64,000 nt of DNA. Source: Adineta ricciae (lineage: Eukaryota > Rotifera > Eurotatoria > Adinetida > Adinetidae). The stretch is taken from the NCBI GenBank assembly GCA_905250025.1, contig CAJNOJ010000023.1, positions 372,001-436,000 of the forward strand, in the 5' to 3' direction. The notes below the pieces were generated by a model. That model saw only the letters and a list, made by a program, of their open reading frames with translations. It was not told where the DNA came from and made no database searches. This document shows positions 28,201 to 39,807 of the stretch, piece by piece; positions within the stretch are counted from its first letter, which is position 1; each line of letters begins with the position of its first letter. A program made the position numbers and the translations under genes.

Positions 28201-31200
28201 AACCATCTGTCGCCTTTGTTATCGAATTCTCAAACACTGCCAACAAGAATATCGAAAAAATCAAGTACGAAAGAAGAAATGTTTTTCTTCTGCCTACTTA
28301 TCAGGAATTTTACTTCAATAGGAAACGATTGCTAAAGAATTCTCTTTCATGCAATCACAAATCGGCTATGACATACTTGCTGAAGATACAATCACGGCGT
28401 TATTGCATAACAATAAGAAATTATTGGAAAAGCATATTACCGAAAAGGAAATTGATACATTCGTTAAATTGTTACGCGAAAAACGCGATTGCAAGTAATG
28501 AGAAAACGAAAAAGTTTCATTGTTACACTTTCTAAAACGAAAAATTTTCTTTTCTTACATAGATTTCTTGAATATCTGTCAGATCTATGCGTGTCAAGCA
28601 ATCAAGCTATCGCCAGAACACAAGAAATGATCTGTAAATCTGTTCTGGAGAAAAATTCGGATATTTTAATACGAACAAAGTTTGCTATGAAGGAATAAAT
28701 CGTTTGCGAGCATCGACATTTTTCTTATTCTTAGATTGGAAGTCAAAGGATGTGTTGAAGATATGATCTTAGATGATAACATGAGTCCGCCAACTGGTTT
28801 CTCAAATCAAAATGTTCTACGTGAAGTTATACTAACATGGGATGGAAAATCCGAATCCATTGAATTCATGGCTGGAGTTGTTCGGGATCAATTAGCGCAT
28901 CCGAGACGCGACGAATTTCGAAGTATCTTAGAGTATTATCGGTAAGGACGGATTCCAAGGATAAGCAGAGGCACGATTCAATGCTTTAATTCATGTCTAT
29001 TTCCCAAGACGCATTTCCTTTCCGATACATTAGTTATATTAAAGTGACTACGTCGTGTTTTGACATTTCTTTGATATTGTGAAATAGATTTGGACTTAGA
29101 AAATCATTAGCATTGAGAGAATTTGCAATTTTAATTTTTTCCGAATTGATATTTTATTCGCCGGTGATTTAGATATCAACTCAATTTATTCTCGCACATG
29201 TGCTTTGATCGACAATATTTGGCCATTGATAATCTATCCTTAGAACTATCGATCGAATTGATCTTAGCGTGAGTTTTTCATGGTGATTATTTCCCAATGT
29301 GAAAAACGTGCTTTTTTGGTTCAGATGTACGAAAAGTGAGAATCTTCCAGCAGACTTGCGTGCTGCCTTCTGTCGTTTGATGGTTCATATGCATGTCAAC
29401 CGTGATCCACAAGAAGAAGTGACACGAATAAAATACGCTCGTTTATGGAATCAAGTTAAACCAGCCATTTCTTTGAATGAGTACGTATAGATCTACGGTG
29501 ACGATTGAATTGAATATTGTACAATGTTTTGTTTAGTTACGATCAAACTATTAGCGGTTCTCTTGAACCGACGGAGAAGAATGAAAATCGACCGAAGTTT
29601 GAATCAACAATGAAGTTTGTCGAAGATTATCTGAAAACTGTTGTCGAACAGCCAAATTCATTTTCGGATCGAGAACAAAATAAATTAACGCACGAAGTAA
29701 AGAACGAACAAAAAACTGAAACTAAATGTGTTTAAACATTTTGATATTTATTTAGGTGGTTAATTTAGCTCGTCGGTTAATATTCTTCGGTTTTTACAGT
29801 TTCGAAGATTTACTGAAACTAACCCAAACATTACTGGGCATTCTGGATACAAGTAAAGTCTTATCTAGCAATCTTCATCCATTATCAATAGATCAAGGTG
29901 AACATACAGCAACTTACCATTTTCTACCAGCATTTTCTTGTATTGTTTAGTTGGTGCACTCAGTACTAATTCCAAAGCGACGAAATACGATCATGTCATA
30001 CCGACGACAACGTCGTATACCGTTGCCGAAGGTGTAGTTGAGCCTTCAGCTGATGTTCTCGATGATTTAGCGTACGAAACCAAGATGAATGTGATTGCAA
30101 TTCTCGAATTCATTCTCGATATTCGTCTTGATTTTCGTATATCTCGGCTAATTTCGATATTCAAACAGAAATACGATCGTCTCGGTAGGTTGTCTCGTTG
30201 TTTGATTGATTGCTCTGTGGAAAACGAATTATTCTAGATCTACCAAACAATCTAACCGGTATGGATTTACAAGTCGCCGATATAGAATGCATTTTTGATT
30301 CGAATTCAAACTCTGCTAATGAACCGAATCTCGATTTGGACGATGCGAAGGGAAAGATTTTTCTCAAAGTTTTGTTGAATTTAATCATGCACGACTATCA
30401 ACCGTTAGTATCACGTGCACTGTCACTATTATTTCGACATTTCAATCAACGAAAAGAGACGCTACAGCATTTGAACCAAGTCCAGTTACTTGTCAGTGAG
30501 ACCGATATTAAAAATTATAAACAAATCAAACGCGATCTCGATCAATTGCGATTGTTTGTCGAAAAATCCGAGTTATGGGTTTATAAAAAAAGTAAAGATG
30601 GTGGATCGATAGCAGCAGGTGGTAATGAAACAAATGCAGATCAGGATGATCGAAAAGACGATGAATTCGAAATCAAAGTAAACTCAATCGAAACGATCTC
30701 TTCAGTAATCATACCTTCGTTTGTTTAGAAATTAGCTACATCATCTGGTTTATCTGATCCCGACTTAGATATGACTGGTCCTACTGTCAGCGAAGAGTCA
30801 GCTTATCGATATACATCGATCTTCCAGGTTTGTAATCCATCAGCAAAGTTTCTCTTTATTTCTGAACGCAACTCTCATAAAACCAGATCATTTCTGTTTT
30901 GAATTAATCAATTCTCTCTTGGTGATTTGGAATTTATTTGAATAACTCGTTCGAGTCATCCACATCTCTGTGTATCTCTCTATCTATCTATTTTCGTAGG
31001 GCATACATAAATTTATTGACACGGTAATTCGAATATATACTTCTGTACACATATACACGTCTATTCATACTGTCATTTGATTCTATTGCACCATTAGTCT
31101 TCCCTTTCTTTGATTCTCATTCTGGGTCGAACTTGCTTTTTTTCGGCAATCTGAACGAAAAGAATATCTATCAGAAAAGAAGTTTGATTGCTGCATGATT

Positions 31201-34200
31201 AAGAACAAGAAGAAAACATATTAGCATGATTCACTTGTCTTTTTTTTATTCGAGAAAAATTCATCGTTTCTTATGTAACAATAAGCGCATGTTGGTATTG
31301 ATTGGCTTGTAGGACTAATAATCATCATCATCATTATCATCATTTGTTTGAATCTAACACATACGCACAGCTCGTAGATTGTGAATGTTTCATGATCGAT
31401 TCTGCATTTAGATCCTTCGACGAATGATGAAATTATGCGTTGTCGAAGGTCCTGATGGAAATCTATATGCGCGAGAAAATGAACAACGTTTACTGAGAAA
31501 TATGGATGTTCATGTCGTAGTACTCGATTTGTTGAAGATTCCCTACGATAAAGTAAGAGAATAATATACATTTAATAAACAACTCACTTCTGGCTTTTCT
31601 AGGCTGAAGACACTCGAATGAATCATATTATGAAATTAGCTCACAATCTTTTACAATATTTCTGCTATAACAATCCGACGAATCAAGCTAAACTCTATGA
31701 ACTGTACTTTAGTGATTACCAACAAATATCTGAGGTAAGAAGAGAGCAGAGTGAATAGTGATCGAAAGTGTGACTTTTCGTAGGAACAAGAAGTTGAAAC
31801 TTGTTGTTACATATTTATGAATAACGTTCAGTTATGTAAAACCATAACCGAGAAACATATTCAACATTTTGTCCATCTGATCGAATTACATGGACGGAAA
31901 GTTTTGTACATCAAATTTCTTCAAACGATCGTCAAAGCGGAGAATCAATATATAAAAAACTGTCAAGATGTGGTCATGTCCGAGGTAAGGAATTCTTTGC
32001 AGAGTATCAGACGAAAGCAGAAAAGAAAAATTTTTTTGACGATGTTTCCAGTTGGTCAGTTCGGATGAAGTGTTAATGTTCTACGAAAAAGGAAACCTAG
32101 CCGATCTTGTTGAACGCATGCAATCAGAACATGAGCGTACAGATCCAAATTCGTTGTTAAATTATCATATTCAACTCGTACATTTACTGGCCATGTGTAC
32201 CGAAGGAAAAAATGCATCGACAGAAATCAAATGTCATTCGCTAATTGGACTAGATGATATTGTTTTAATTGTGACACATCCAGACTCGATTCCAGAAGTT
32301 TGTATCTAAAAAGAAACGATGTCTCTTCATCTAACCTTCGGTTGTTTAGGTTAAAAATGCGTATATCACATTTCTCAATCATTGTTATATTGATACCGAA
32401 GTTGAAATGAAAGAAATTTACAACAGTCAGCATATTTATACACTGATTGAGAACTCATTTTGTCCCGATATTGAAAAAGTATGCTTCGTTTTCGAGTACA
32501 AAAGAACACAAAGATTTGATATGTTTATTTAGCTGATTACAAAGCCGATGGAACGACGAAATTTAGAGAAGTACATCTTGGACACGGTCACCGATCTGAT
32601 CAATCAATTCTTCAATTCGCCCTTTTTTGAACAATCGTCAGCACCACAGGTAATACAAGAGAAACTGACACTAATTCATCGAAGATCTATTCTACGAAAC
32701 GAATTCTTTGATTACGATGTAACATTTGCTAAATGAGATGAGATTTACTCGTAGGATCCATACTTACACGATGATAATCGATCATCTGATATCGCTCCAT
32801 CAATCATTCTAATTGCTTCGTGGGAGGTACTTTCGATCTCTAGTCAGTTAAAAACCGATAGTCTTAGTTCATCTACCATTTTGCACGTTTATACATCAAC
32901 TGCATGTGTTTCACTTATTCTTTATATTTTACACTCTTCTTACAGCTTGTAGATAGCGATGAAATAAAGGTAAGCACCTGGAAAGAATATAGTTATGTCA
33001 AGCGAACTTTTGACCCATAAGCTTCGTTCCTACAGTTCGGTTTTTGATATTATTGTTTGGTATCGCAAGAGAATATAAGCCTCACGCATTTCATAAAGCT
33101 GCACGTTCGAATCATACATGTACATATTTAGTTCTTTTTTTGATCTTGGCCGATTGCGATTCTATTAAATAGGAGGCGTATAACTCTTCTGTTGATTTTT
33201 AGCACCGCAATACAATCTTAATATCCTTACATAGTCATCTTGCTCGACTGTTGAATGTATCATGGTTATCTCCTGCCCAACGTGAACGAGTCGATCGATG
33301 TATTCATATTTTATCATTGATTGGTAATGGAGAGGGATCGTAGTAGAAGAACTTCTTGATCATTATAAATTTTAGCTGACCGCCGTGGTTTGAGTCATTT
33401 CTTACGTTCAAACCATTCGTCGATAGCAGAACTTACCAGTCGCTCGCGACGAACAAGCCGTAGTGCAACTGCCGACCGTATGCATAGTGTCGAGCATATC
33501 TACACAGGAGGACATAAGCTCGATACTCTGGAAGATGTTGAACACAAACGTGTAATCGACAGTTTTGTGGTATGAAACAACAATCGAATCTTTTGCAGTC
33601 ATTTGATTATTTTCTTGTCTCACATAGGACTTTCTCTCCCAAGTTAGCATGAGATTACATCCACTTGTTCAAGCTGAATGTAGCGTGTTGGTGGATGTCA
33701 TTCGAGCACCATATGCGTTGTTTCCGGAAACAAATGAATGCCGTTTGAAATTTCTCTATGGCACATTCGTTCACAAGTACGTATATTTTTCTCTGTGATT
33801 CTCACACGAATAATCTTTTCACTTATGAAATTTTGCTTAACAAAAAAATGAAGAACACGGCACATCGTTCGTTCTAAATCTATACATATTCTATTGATAT
33901 GAATCGCTCTGAAACATTCTTTAGACTAATAAATCATACAACGAAGCTGTTAATAAAACATCGTGAAAAACAACTCAGTTTTTACGTGCTCAATCTCTTA
34001 GCCGATTATGCTCGGACGATGCAGCATAAACAGATTCTTCACTGGGCATCTAATCACGAGGTAGATGCTGCTAAGAAAAAGCACATGTGTATTGTTTTGA
34101 TTTCCGAAAAAGAAAGAAGAAAAACACGATCAATGATTTTTTTCCTTCTTGTCTCGAATAAAGTAGTAGTTTAAGTGATTAAACGCGTATGCTACTGCTC

Positions 34201-37200
34201 TATTGTTCGAGATGTCAAGCTGTGTAGTTGACAATTTCTCCCTGATTTGTTCTCGCTTTCATCTCCGATTTTGTGTCATTTAGATTGATACAGCATGCCA
34301 AATATTTGCTTACACAAACTGATGAAAGTCTATGTTTGCGCATCATGCATGCACTCAAATCAATGGTCAAAAGCAGTTATGAATTCGATACAAGGGTATA
34401 AACAAGGCTTCGCTTAGCTTGTATTTTTCTTTTTCTCCACTCTTGTGATTAGAACAAAATTGAAAATAGATTTCGAGATTCACCGAATAGAATATTTTCT
34501 TTCTTCTAGGGACACGGTTTGAGACTAAAACTGTTACGACGATATTTCGCGGATGATAAACAATATTTGAAATCGTTGCATCAACCATTAAAAGGTTTGT
34601 CGAAGGAAAACAAGGTTCACGCTGTGAATGTTTGTTTGTTTTTTTAGAAGAAGATGCATTGGAAAGATTACGAATAACACAAAATGAATTAAATAAACAA
34701 GGAGCTAGCGATCTTGTTGTCGAACTATTTATGAGTGAATCGCCAATCAATATACTAGAAGAAAGTGTCAATCTAGCCATTGCATTGCTAGAAGGTGGTA
34801 ACACTGAAGTTCAAGTTCGTAGTCGTTCATTGTGCTCGATGTTGAAATAAAGTAGCATACCATTTAGATAAGTATTTATCGTCATTTACATGGATCTGAG
34901 ACAGCATCGGAGAAGTTCTTTCAAGTATTTTACGATAAAATGTGCATTGCACAGAAAACACTGAAAAGTATGCCGTCAACAACGCCAGAACTAAGTCAGA
35001 ATGCAGACGATTTGGAAGAGACAATCTATTCGCCAAAATCTGGTGCTATGTCGCCAGTATTGAGTCCGACACTCGCAGAACGACAACCATCACTGATACC
35101 AATGCCCGACGAAAGCTTCAATTTTGAACAACAGCCACTCGTTGTACAAACACTTAACGTTCATGAACATAGTTCGTTTTCTGAATGATCATCATCTTCT
35201 ATTCTATAGGAATCTATGTTCGATTTGCTTAGATGTGGTCACGATTAATCAAGCAGACGAAGAACCACAAGCATTCGTTGCCAAACTAACGACATATCAA
35301 GAACCTGAACCAGTCGAAACTGCAAAATCTCCCACGAATGGAACATTCGACATTCTTGATATACAGTAAGATATTTCCCATAAAATGTATGCGAAAATAA
35401 CTTCATTGATTTAGTTCTCAAAATCGTCGTTTTAAACTCCCTTTTGAAATCCGTATTATGCAACCAATCTTACGTTTTCTGCAACTTCTTTGTGAAAATC
35501 ATAATCCAGAATTCCAAGTATGTTCTTTAACCTCTTCTCTTTCATCCTAAACTCGATACATTCGTTCAGAATTATCTTCGACTACAAGATAATAATAAAA
35601 CCAATTATAATCTCGTTTGTGAAACATTGAAATTTCTTGATGCAATCTGTGGTTCTCAAACTGGTCTACTAGGCCTCTTAGGAAATTACATTAATGAAGA
35701 CAATGTCGAATTAATCAATCAAGCTTTAAATACACTGACTGAATACTGTCAGGGACCTTGCCGAGATAATCAAGATGCCATAGTTAATCACGAGTCAAAT
35801 GGTATTGATATAATTATCGCTATTGTTTTGAATGATATAACGCCTTTAAATCAAAAGAATTATGATCTCGTTTTGGAATTAAAGGTTTGAGATTAGTCGA
35901 AGTGAATTATGTGCATTTGAATGAGAATCGAATCTATCCTGTAGGACAATGCATCAAAATTACTTCTAGCTGTGATGGAAAGTCGGGACGACAGCACCAA
36001 TGCCGAACGTATTCTTCGAAATATTGTACCAGTTTCTCAACTAGTAAACGAAATATTTTTCCAATGCAGACAGTGAACATATCTTCTTGTATTCGTTGTG
36101 TTTTTTAGCTGGATGTTGGTTGTGATATATATGCTCGCGGTAAACAACAAGAAATGGAAGGCAAGGGTGACCAAGATGCCGAATATGAAGAAATTCTACA
36201 TGACGAAGACACGAATGAAAATTCTGATAATGTTGCTCAAACTGTGGGTCATAATATGTATATTCTTGCATACCAGGTACAGATCTTGACAAAATCTAGA
36301 CCTTTTTTCGTTCATTGATATAAGAGAGAATGTTGTCAATTACATCGTATATTTGTTTTTTCATATTGTACGACAAATCGAAAGATATTCTCAGGTATAT
36401 CGAGGGGACAAACACAGGAGAGTAGCGAGAACACAGAAACTATTTTTTCCTATCTTGCAATACCTCCCGGCTTATTTACGGATAATGGGAACATATTCAT
36501 ATCTTTCTTGGATATATTTGTTAAATGATGGAAATTTTCGATCTGATTTTCATTCTGTATGGTCTTTCAGCTTGCTCGGCATAATCGTGAACTTGAAATA
36601 TTGATGAAACATAGAACATTGAATGATGAAGCGTTGTCATATTATCATAAACATACGGCGGAGATTGAAATCATTCGACATGATCGTTCGATTGAACCGA
36701 GTAAGAAGTTTTGAAAGCGAGAACAAAAGGTTGAAATCGAAATGTTTTTCTTTTCAGTTGTTTTTCCCGTTCCACAATTGTGCGAATTTTTAACTGTGGA
36801 AAAAAAGCAAAAAGTCTTTCTTACATGCGAGCAAGATGAGCAAGGTTCCAAAGTGAAAGATTTCTTCGAAAAATTTCCGGAAATCTTCGAAGAAATGAAA
36901 TGGCAAAGAAAATTACGACACCAACCAACATTGTACTGGTTTTCATCACATATGTCACTCTGGAGTGATATTTCATTCAATTTTGCTGTTTTTATCAATA
37001 TCCTTGTTGCCGTTTTCTATCCATTCAACAAAGGCTTAAAAGGTAAGAAAAGAAAAAGACGATGTTCGAGTCGATCGATATATTGATCATTTGGAATAGA
37101 TCTTGATCCACGTGCCTCCGCTGCTATATGGAGTGCATTGTTTGTGACGTTGATAGCGATTTTGATGAAACCAAATGTCACATCTATGCGTATGTTTTTC

Positions 37201-39307
37201 GTTGCGGGAATTCTACGATCGATTTATTCAGTTGGACTTGGACCCACGCTATGGTTAATGGGAGCGATACAAGTAAGGACTATTTCATGAACGAATAGAA
37301 CTTTGCTGACTTTTTACTCGTCTATACCTAGGTTCTAAACAAAGGCATCTTCTTAGTCAGTTTCATGGGTAACAATGGAACATTCTCGAAATCACGTTAT
37401 GAAAATCTAACTAACTTCGAACTTGTTTACCATGTCGGATATTTATTTTTGTGTGTGCTTGGCCTGTGTGTACATGAATTCTTCTATAGTTTACTGGTAA
37501 GTCTACTCGAAATGCGTATTAGTAACTGTATTGTAAACGTGTACCTAAATGTTGTATTGTATTCGTTACCTTAGTTACTCGATGTTGTCTATCGTGAAGA
37601 TACGTTATGGAATGTTATTCAATGTGTTGTACGCAATGCCAAATCAGTCATTTTAACAGCTGTTTTTGCTGTTATAATCATCTATCTCTTTGCTATATGC
37701 GGTTATCTATTCATCCAAGATGATTTTCTTATGGAAGTGAACACTAAATCACTCGCAATAGCTCATGAAAATCAGACAAATATATTGAGTAAGTTCAAAT
37801 GTAGGTATTTCAATATGCTTTCGTTATTCGTCCTAGTATATTTTCCTTTCGACAAATTCGAGGTATCAAAGAAATGTATTGCCATTTTTCTGTTTCCAGT
37901 TGCTAGATATCGTTTTTCGAGATGCAACTTTATTACAAGTAACTCAATCAGTAACACGTAATGGCAAATCTATCATGTTAACAATGATGCTTGCACTTGT
38001 TCTAATCTATCTTTTCTCTGTCATGGGTTTTGTCTTCTTTCGTGATGACTTTCTAACACATGTTCAAACAAGTCTATATTCATCACATCCACAACATCGA
38101 CATCGATGGACAAGTAACTTAGCCAAAGCCACGACATTGACACGTATGTCAATTCGTCGTTGTATCGTCTCGTTCTCGTCAACACTAGTCGTTTTGTCAT
38201 TTATCCTTCTACGAAAAAGAATAGACTTGCTAAACAGCTTTGCTTTTCTATTTCTAGCGGCTACCATTCCAAGCACTGTCGATAACGGATACTGTACTAA
38301 GGACAATTGTACAAATGACACGCTAACAGGACATATTCGACACGCTACGCAAGCATCGACTATTTTGCCAGAAGAAGCAGCAGATGAAGAAGTTGAACGA
38401 TCTTGTGACACGTTATTCATGTGTATTGTAACAACTCTTAACAAAGGCTTGAGAAATGGTGGTGGTATAGGCGATGTACTAAGGCAGCCATCTAGTCAAG
38501 TGAGTACTTGGAAAACATTGAGTCGATTGGAAACTAATAATGCTGACTAATCTCTATTGCTTCTAGGAGCCACTCTACTTCTTCCGTGTTATCTATGACA
38601 TGATGTTCTTCTTCATTGTTATTATTATAACTCTTAATTTGATTTTTGGTGTCATCATCGACAATTTTGCTGACCTTCGTACAGAAAAACAACGTAACGA
38701 TGAAATTCTCCGAAATACATGTTTCATTTGCGGTAATATCATCATCTTCTGCTTTGTTTTTTTCATTCTTAGTTTCCTCTCTATTCTACAGGGCTCGATC
38801 GTAAATCATTCGATAATAAACATGTGACATTTGAAGACCATATCCGTAAAGTTCATAATATGTGGAATTATGTTTATTTTATGGTTTTAATCAACGTTAA
38901 AGATCCAACTGAATATACAGGCCCTGAAAGTTACGTTCACGAAATGATCGAAGTTCGTAGATTAATTTTTCTCTAAAAAACACACAAACATTTATTGACT
39001 TTATTTTAGCAACGTAATCTCGATTGGTTTCCACGAATGCGCACAAGTAGTTTGGATATTCAAGAGGATAAAAACAAAGAAGATCTCGACAATCGAATAT
39101 TAAAACTGCAAATGGACGATGCAAACAAAGCGATCAAATCTCTGACGATGGAATTATCGGAATTGCAAAAATTAGTATGTCAAAAAATGTTTAACTGTAA
39201 GAATATTATAACAATCATTCATGTTTCAGGTAACCGATTCTCGAGCACAAAAACATCGAATGAATTTTCTGCAAAATCCATCAATACCAACACCATTGAA
39301 TTCATAA
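25243..39307 (+). CDS. ITPR: Inositol 1,4,5-trisphosphate receptor (ER calcium release channel)
   Basis: Ligand-gated Ca2+ channel of the endoplasmic reticulum, normally a homotetramer, opened by IP3 and Ca2+. It spans 14 kb in more than 35 exons and follows vertebrate ITPR1 from end to end. The suppressor domain starts at [16 protein letters not shown]. The IP3-binding core shows [48 protein letters not shown] and ELDPTT. The armadillo-like coupling region follows ([19 protein letters not shown]..., [23 protein letters not shown] [12 protein letters not shown]). Six TM helices lie within 36930-38680, with the pore filter GGGIGDVL at about 38460, then [12 protein letters not shown], the linker zinc site (CFICG...HIRKVH) and a C-terminal coiled coil ending at TAA. 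Exon duplications are listed separately. One junction in the variable region around 35150-35230 could not be fixed. Confidence 0.97.
26308..26327. repeat. AC dinucleotide microsatellite in an IP3 receptor intron
   Basis: About ten AC units inside the roughly 730-bp intron at 26021-26752, one of the longest introns in the window. No coding sequence was seen in that intron. Confidence 0.85.
31000..31023 (+). other. Putative 24-nt cassette microexon in the IP3 receptor (GIHKFIDT)
   Basis: Lies in the intron between the exon ending SIFQ and the exon starting ILRRMMKLC. It has a pyrimidine-rich ttcgtag acceptor and a gtaatt donor, phase 0 on both sides and no stop. Human ITPR1 is collinear here without the 8 residues, so it is more likely optional than constitutive. 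Expression is unproven. Confidence 0.55.
32946..32969 (+). other. Putative 24-nt cassette microexon in the IP3 receptor (LVDSDEIK)
   Basis: Bounded by cttacag and gtaagc, phase 0 on both sides. Inserts eight mostly acidic residues between IASWE and HRNTIL. Both splice signals are strong. The flanking exons join in frame without it. Confidence 0.6.
33925..34060 (+). other. IP3 receptor alternative exon Y1 (first of a mutually exclusive pair)
   Basis: 136 nt, entering in phase 2 and leaving in phase 0, donor gtagat. Encodes [17 protein letters not shown]... (45 codons), which aligns with the human KLIKHTKQLLEENEEKL segment. The upstream exon (33628-33776) ends in phase 2 with the Lys codon begun. 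Confidence 0.8.
34284..34395 (+). other. IP3 receptor alternative exon Y2 (second of a mutually exclusive pair)
   Basis: 112 nt, entering in phase 2 and leaving in phase 0, donor gtataa. Encodes [17 protein letters not shown]... (37 codons), aligning to the same human segment as Y1. Both join to the next exon ([13 protein letters not shown]). Y1 and Y2 spliced in series meet TGA after 12 codons of Y2. Confidence 0.8.
37575..37788 (+). other. IP3 receptor alternative S5 exon X1 (first of a mutually exclusive pair)
   Basis: 214 nt, entering in phase 0 and leaving in phase 1, donor gtaagt. Encodes [16 protein letters not shown]..., the S4-S5 linker, the S5 helix ([15 protein letters not shown]) and the start of the luminal loop (IQDDFLMEV). 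Upstream exon ends FFYSLL, phase 0. Confidence 0.85.
37900..38113 (+). other. IP3 receptor alternative S5 exon X2 (second of a mutually exclusive pair)
   Basis: 214 nt with the gtaact donor, exactly the length of X1 and alignable to it without gaps: [16 protein letters not shown]..., S5 helix [16 protein letters not shown], then FRDDFLTHV. It enters in phase 0 and leaves in phase 1, and joins the exon at 38258 as X1 does. A second donor at 38144 (gtatgt) is also phase 1 and would add 10 residues. Confidence 0.83.
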
Positions 39308-39807
39308 AATCTAAACGGTGCTAATCCTTGACAAAAATCAAACAAAAAAAACAGACTTGTATCTCTTTCTTTCTCTTTCGTTCTTATTGTTAATTATCTA
39401 AACTTGGTTTTTCTTTCGCTTTTTCTTCTACAACAAATACTCTGTTCTTTTCTTTCGTTATGTACACAAACTTTACAGTCTTGCCAAAGACATCATTGAC
39501 TTGTGAGAAAAATGAAAGTTTGTAATCTCTCTTTAAATTCTGTTTCTGCATTCTCTATGTCTATGTGTGTGCGAGTGAATGTTGTATTTTTAGACAAAAA
39601 AGAAAATAAAACTAACTGAAACTTTTTTTGAAAAAGAACATCGAATTTCCTTGTCAGAAGTCGAATAAGTAATGTGATTTTCATTGGTCAAGTATTCGAA
39701 AGAAGGTAAGTGGTCCGTAGTGAACAGACGGACGATTGAAATTCCTTATTCGGAAAACGTGCAGGAATGAAAGGGAATATTCGACTGAGGTGTATCAAAA
39801 GTTCTAG
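39308..39807 (+). other. IP3 receptor 3' UTR and CHID1 promoter region
   Basis: T-rich sequence with AAAATAAAAC near 39602 as a possible polyadenylation signal. No gene seen. Confidence 0.5.

Noticed and set aside
38114..38257. The X2 exon open frame continues past its donor to the next exon
   Set aside because: Reading through gives no family similarity, whereas ending at 38113 matches X1 in length exactly.
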